Notes under the pieces: generated by a model
What the model saw: only the letters and a program-made list of their open reading frames with translations
The model's database searches: none
What the model was told of the DNA's origin: nothing
From: Candidatus Njordarchaeota archaeon
Lineage (GTDB): Archaea > Asgardarchaeota > Njordarchaeia > Njordarchaeales > JAHKLH01
DNA: 10,316 nt
Reading direction: 5' to 3'
NCBI GenBank assembly: GCA_029856635.1
Contig: JAHKLH010000041.1
Coordinates: forward strand, 1-10,316
Part shown: one piece after another, positions 7,576 to 10,316 of the stretch
Layout of the letters: each line of letters opens with the position of its first letter
Numbering within the stretch: the stretch's first letter is position 1
Translations under genes and position numbers: made by a program

Positions 7576-7594
7576 AACCAAATATAGCTTGGTT
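7576..7594 (-). promoter_or_regulatory. TATA box within an inverted repeat, upstream of the RNA methyltransferase
   Basis: AACCAA (7576-7581) and TTGGTT (7589-7594) form a 6-bp inverted repeat with a 7-nt centre. Read on the minus strand, the centre and right arm contain CTATATTT (7580-7587). Initiation about 26 nt downstream would give a leader of roughly 16 nt. A second TATA-like palindrome, CATATATG, lies at 7567-7574. A palindrome around the TATA box is what a steric repressor site would look like, but no regulator is known. Confidence 0.35.
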
Positions 7595-7707
7595 GATTAT
7601 TTGCCTTGAAGAGATTCTACACGCAATTAAGGATAAGCTAAGCTAGTTATTTCTTAATTCTGTTGAAGGAAGATATGATGTTTTAGTTGATTATCACGCG
7701 AGTAAGT

Positions 7708-8109
7708 TTATATGATTTCAAACTCTATTGGTACTTTTCTCGGTCTTGGTCCTTCTGGTGTAAAAATTATGTCCCATGCATCAATTTCTGGACACCGATG
7801 ATTAAATCTAAATCTTCTCTCAAATTTTCAGTAACTTCGAAAACTGCACCAGGAACTTCCACGCCCTGAAAAACCACATTAATTATGCAACGTTCAATAA
7901 TTTTGACTTTACCATTTTTATCTGCAGTTCATAAATAATATGGTTTTTCCAATGGCACTATAACTGCGAGTTTTCTCTTCGCTAGCTCATCTGCAAGTTT
8001 TTTTAGAAATCACACTTCTACTGACCCCAGTATCAACAAGTGCGCGTACTTTGATTTTTCTTTCTCCCTTTCCTAGTTCAACTTCAGCACACACTTGTTT
8101 AGACCTCAT
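7708..8109 (-). pseudogene. Decayed clan AA (retropepsin-like) aspartic protease gene
   Basis: Reading three frames in turn on the minus strand gives one continuous protein of about 133 codons. The first part has VRALVDTGVS, with catalytic D26 in the DTG motif, and then RSVISKK. After a run of seven A (T-run at 7998-8004) the frame shifts into LADELAKRK and PLEKPYYL. A TGA at 7929-7931 interrupts what should be an Arg or similar codon before TADKNGKVKIIE. The text continues through VFQGVEVPG and ENLREDLDLIIG. A second frameshift near 7793-7795 leads into PEIDAWDIIFTPEG, PRPRKVPIEFEII and a TAA. The two shifts cancel, so the total is exactly 402 nt. These proteins are single-domain proteases of unknown role in many archaea. 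AGGGGT precedes the ATG by 7 nt and a TATA-like box lies further upstream, so the expression signals outlived the reading frame. Assembly errors could explain one lesion, but hardly all three. Confidence 0.85.
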
Positions 8110-8141
8110 TATTTACCCCTAACTAATGTCATCTCATGTGA

Positions 8142-8153
8142 AATTAATTAATT
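8142..8153. promoter_or_regulatory. Palindromic AT box between the pseudogene and the hairpin element
   Basis: AATTAATTAATT is self-complementary and could serve as a TATA box in either direction. On the minus strand it would start transcription near 8121, about 12 nt before the pseudogene ATG. On the plus strand it would start near 8173, about 25 nt before the first stem-loop at 8198. Position is the only evidence. Confidence 0.35.
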
Positions 8154-8197
8154 GCAGTTAGCAATCATTAGAGGACAAACCTTATGAGGAAAAAGAT

Positions 8198-8308
8198 GCG
8201 GGTGATGTGGGGTTCGATGATGTGGGGGTCAAGCACCTACTGAGAACCCAACCCGCTTGCGGACACCGGAGAAAAAATTGTTAATAATTGTCCGGAACTG
8301 TCCGCAAG
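8198..8308. ncRNA. Candidate structured RNA or regulatory element: two adjacent stem-loops
   Basis: Stem-loop A (8198-8256) has an outer stem GCGGGT (8198-8203)/ACCCGC (8251-8256) and an inner stem GGGTTC (8210-8215)/GAACCC (8244-8249). A 6-nt against 1-nt internal loop separates them. On the plus strand the inner stem is followed by G and ATGATGT (8217-8223), and it is closed on the other side by CTGA (8240-8243). This resembles a box C/box D kink-turn. Stem-loop B has a 10-bp perfect inverted repeat, CTTGCGGACA (8256-8265)/TGTCCGCAAG (8299-8308), then a 3-nt bulge, then CCGGA (8266-8270)/TCCGG (8291-8295) and a 20-nt A+T-rich loop. Element A is 36/59 G+C in A+T-rich surroundings. The strand is unresolved. 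A plus-strand transcript could start from the AT box at 8142 and end at the T-run at 8359-8364. A minus-strand transcript would run from A into ATCTTTTT like a terminator. It could instead be a DNA operator for pyrG. Confidence 0.45.
8203..8232 (+). repeat. 15-bp direct tandem repeat, two units
   Basis: TGATGTGGGGTTCGA (8203-8217) is followed without a gap by TGATGTGGGGGTCAA (8218-8232). They agree at 13 of 15 positions, and the first 10 bases are identical. The repeat forms the 5' half of stem-loop A and supplies both of its RTGATGT motifs. Confidence 0.8.
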
Positions 8309-8336
8309 TGGGGAACCTCACAGATATTCTCACTGC

Positions 8337-8343
8337 TTTTAAT
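8337..8343 (+). promoter_or_regulatory. Possible pyrG TATA box
   Basis: TTTTAAT lies 43 nt before the pyrG ATG. Initiation about 26 nt downstream would give a leader of roughly 20 nt (AGTAAATGAGAGATAAAAT), with only a weak GAGAG as ribosome-binding motif. If this promoter is used, the two stem-loops lie upstream of it and are not part of the pyrG leader. Confidence 0.4.
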
Positions 8344-8385
8344 CACAGCAAGCATTTCTTTTTTAGAGTAAATGAGAGATAAAAT

Positions 8386-10032
8386 ATGACAAAAATGATA
8401 GTCGTGACTGGTGGAGTGATGAGTGGAATAGGGAAAGGTCATGTTGCAGCTAGTATTGCTCGTATTCTCAAATGGCATGGTTTAAAAGTGGCCATGATTA
8501 AAATCGATCCATATCTTAACACAGACGCGGGAACTATGAGTCCGTTTGAGCATGGTGAGAATTTCGTTTGCGAGGAGGTCTGGGAGTTTGAACCTGTGCC
8601 TGGTTGGAAATTTCGTATTGCGGAAACGGACCAGGATTTGGGGACATATGAGCGATTCACAGGTGATTTTGTTCATCCATCATTCAATATCACATCCGGT
8701 CAAGTTTACTTAAGTGTGATCTTGAAGGAAAGACATGGAGAGTATCTTGGAAAAACTGTTCAAATGATACCGCATGTTACTGATGAAATTAAAAGACGAA
8801 TAACAGATGTTGCTAAGAGAATGAAGTGTGATGTTTTAATCATCGAAGTTGGAGGAACTGTTGGAGATATTGAGGGAATGATTTTCTTAGAAGCGTTAAG
8901 ACAATTACGACTAGAAATTGGGCCAGAGAACTTCATGCTTGTTCATGTGACATATTTACCATATTTGCCAACTACAGGTGAATTGAAAACAAAGCCTACT
9001 CAGCATTCTGTTCAGCGTTTACTTCAAGCAGGACTTGTTCCCGATGTAATTATTTGTCGGGCTGAGAGAGATTTGGACGAAAAGACTAGAAAAAAAATCG
9101 CTCTTTACTCAAACGTCTCGCCTGATGCGGTGATTTCTAATCCCAATGTGGACTTCGTTTATGAAATACCGCTATTGTTCATGAAGCAGAAATTGAATGA
9201 ATTAATATTGAAAAGATTACAGTTTAAGAACCCTAAAATTGATCAGAAATCCATTAAGATGTGGACTGATTTAATCAATAAATATAAAAATGCAAAGGAT
9301 GTAATCAAAATCGCATTAGTTGGAAAATATGTTGCTCACAAGGATGCATACATAAGTATACGCGAAGCATTATTACATGCTGGTGTTCACTTGAGCGTAA
9401 AGGTTAAAACAGAGCTTGTTGACGCAGAGAATTTAAATGAAGAAGAACTTCTTTCGTTTGACGGAATCTTGCTAACACCTGGATTCGGGAAAAGAGCTAC
9501 GGAGGGAATGATTAGAGCAGCAGAGATAGCACTAGAAAAGAAAATTCCATTCCTGGGAATCTGTTTCGGCTGTCAATTAGGCACTGTGGCTTTTGCACGA
9601 AAGATTATGGGATGGAAGAGAGCAAATACAACAGAAGTTGATCCAAATACACCGTATCCAGTCATTGATTTACTACCGGAACAAAAGAAAATCAAAGAAA
9701 AAGGAGGAACTATGAGATTGGGTGCATTAGACATCGTGGTTGTAGAAGGAACAAAACTCTGGCAAGCGTATAAAAGAAAAATAATTCGTGAAAGATTTCG
9801 CCATAGATATCACATAATTGAAAAATATGTCAAAGATATGGAGAAGAAAGGATACATTGTTAACTCATACACGAGAGATCGGAAAATTGCTGGGTTTGAA
9901 ATCTCATGGCATCCCTTCTTCGTTGGCGTCCAATTCCATCCAGAATTCAAGAGTAGACTATGGCAACCATCGCCAATTTATTTAGCTTTCCTTGAGGCAG
10001 CTTTAAAATTTAGGAAAAGCAAAATCTCGTAG
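8386..10032 (+). CDS. pyrG: CTP synthase (glutamine hydrolysing)
   Basis: This cytosolic enzyme converts UTP to CTP using ATP and ammonia from glutamine, the last step of de novo pyrimidine nucleotide synthesis. The N-terminal synthetase domain opens with GGVMSGIGKG (residues 9-18), the ATP-binding loop. The metal-binding D84 (in ETDQD) and E154 (in IIEVGGTVGDIE) are kept, as is the UTP/CTP contact motif KTKPTQHSV. The C-terminal class I glutamine amidotransferase has C393 in GICFG, with H518 and E520 in QFHPEF. The 548-aa length is normal. Two oddities stand out. About 13 extra residues lie between GENFV and ETDQD (62-79, containing EPVPGWKF). The oxyanion-loop sequence PGGFG of most relatives reads TPGFG (364-368). 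The gene stands alone; its upstream neighbour is the stem-loop element and its downstream neighbour converges. Confidence 0.95.
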   Translation: MTKMIVVTGGVMSGIGKGHVAASIARILKWHGLKVAMIKIDPYLNTDAGTMSPFEHGENFVCEEVWEFEPVPGWKFRIAETDQDLGTYERFTGDFVHPSFNITSGQVYLSVILKERHGEYLGKTVQMIPHVTDEIKRRITDVAKRMKCDVLIIEVGGTVGDIEGMIFLEALRQLRLEIGPENFMLVHVTYLPYLPTTGELKTKPTQHSVQRLLQAGLVPDVIICRAERDLDEKTRKKIALYSNVSPDAVISNPNVDFVYEIPLLFMKQKLNELILKRLQFKNPKIDQKSIKMWTDLINKYKNAKDVIKIALVGKYVAHKDAYISIREALLHAGVHLSVKVKTELVDAENLNEEELLSFDGILLTPGFGKRATEGMIRAAEIALEKKIPFLGICFGCQLGTVAFARKIMGWKRANTTEVDPNTPYPVIDLLPEQKKIKEKGGTMRLGALDIVVVEGTKLWQAYKRKIIRERFRHRYHIIEKYVKDMEKKGYIVNSYTRDRKIAGFEISWHPFFVGVQFHPEFKSRLWQPSPIYLAFLEAALKFRKSKIS

Positions 10033-10069
10033 AAAACTATGCTTAAATTCGTTGTGTCTTAAATTGTCA

Positions 10070-10316
10070 TTACTTTGAAGTCTCGTCCTTGGCTAAGGAA
10101 ACTCTAATTGGTTCTAGTAGTTTGCTTAATGATGAATTTATGTTTTCATATAATTTCATTAATTCTATGTTCTTCGCAAGTATCTCTCGCTTTAGCTTTA
10201 TGGCTTCGTCATAGTCTTTTAAAACATTTGAAATATTCACACCGCGAACCTTGTTAATGAGAACTTCCATGTTCTTAATCCATGAAGCTGCATCTACTCT
10301 TATTGAATGAATTAGA
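10070..10316 (-). CDS. Hypothetical helical protein, C-terminal part, cut by window edge
   Basis: The minus-strand frame ending with TAA at 10070-10072 stays open to the right edge, giving at least 81 codons. An ATG at 10270 is internal: the 15 in-frame codons before it (IRVDAASWIKN and neighbours) contain no stop and look coding, so the true start probably lies outside the window. The visible part is almost entirely predicted helix, with a charged, heptad-like middle (DEAIKLKREILAKNIELM) that suggests a coiled coil. It converges on pyrG across a 37-bp gap. I cannot assign a family. Confidence 0.55.
   Translation of the reverse strand, partial: LIHSIRVDAASWIKNMEVLINKVRGVNISNVLKDYDEAIKLKREILAKNIELMKLYENINSSLSKLLEPIRVSLAKDETSK

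Noticed and set aside
7687..7869. 60-codon plus-strand open frame
   Set aside because: It lies antisense to the protease pseudogene, has no ribosome-binding motif and no recognisable protein features. It is a shadow of the decayed gene.
7998..8004. Programmed frameshifting at the A7 run to express an intact protease
   Set aside because: A nonsense codon and a second frameshift further on would also have to be bypassed, so decay is the simpler reading.
8202..8243. Conventional two-guide C/D box sRNA
   Set aside because: Two RTGATGT motifs exist, but only 8 nt separate them and there is no D' box. Only the weaker kink-turn proposal was kept.
8198..8256. tRNA gene, suggested by GGGGTTCGAT, which resembles a T-arm
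   Set aside because: No 7-bp acceptor stem, D-arm or anticodon arm can be placed around it on either strand, and the T-loop does not close with a 5-bp stem.
8281..8676. Minus-strand open frames overlapping the start of pyrG
   Set aside because: They are antisense to the well-conserved N-terminus of CTP synthase, have no family features, and disagree with the strand of the clear gene.
10070..10270. A complete 66-aa protein starting at 10270
   Set aside because: The frame is open upstream of that ATG to the window edge and still looks coding, so the gene is partial rather than a small complete gene.

Overview
The window comes from an A+T-rich archaeal chromosome. The evidence is a class I lysyl-tRNA synthetase, an archaeal-type aspartyl-tRNA synthetase without the bacterial insertion domain, the N-terminus of a Sec61-beta protein, TATA-type promoters with short or no leaders, and a clan AA aspartic protease remnant of a kind I associate with uncultured TACK-group archaea. 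A Bathyarchaeia-like host is my best guess from the LysRS and protease character, but I cannot prove it from the sequence alone.

Left part (1-4110, all minus strand): a tightly spaced run reads lysS (class I LysRS), then a 309-aa protein with an N-terminal DUF504/MJ1316-like domain, then aspS. The gaps are 6 and 16 nt, and the two downstream genes have a GTGA ribosome-binding motif 6 nt before their ATG. Sec61-beta follows after 86 nt and runs off the left edge. This is a translation/secretion housekeeping block. An uncharacterised, possibly RNA-end-binding protein sits between two tRNA synthetases.

Middle (4111-7542): a 110-bp divergent promoter region separates lysS from a plus-strand acetyl-CoA acetyltransferase (thiolase). 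That gene converges on a minus-strand pair made of a TRAM-domain, Fe-S RNA m5U methyltransferase (RlmD/TrmA family) and a downstream 233-aa protein I do not recognise.

An 843-bp stretch without an intact gene (7543-8385) holds two things. One is a minus-strand pseudogene of a retropepsin-like aspartic protease with two frameshifts and one nonsense codon (7708-8109). The other is a GC-rich element of two back-to-back stem-loops (8198-8308), which includes a 15-bp tandem repeat and a 10-bp perfect inverted repeat. It lies just upstream of pyrG and is the best candidate here for an undescribed RNA or regulatory element.

Right part: pyrG (CTP synthase, plus strand) is complete, with a 13-residue insertion in the synthetase domain and altered glutaminase-loop residues. 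A minus-strand helical protein gene is cut by the right edge. No mobile element, CRISPR array, tRNA or rRNA gene was seen.
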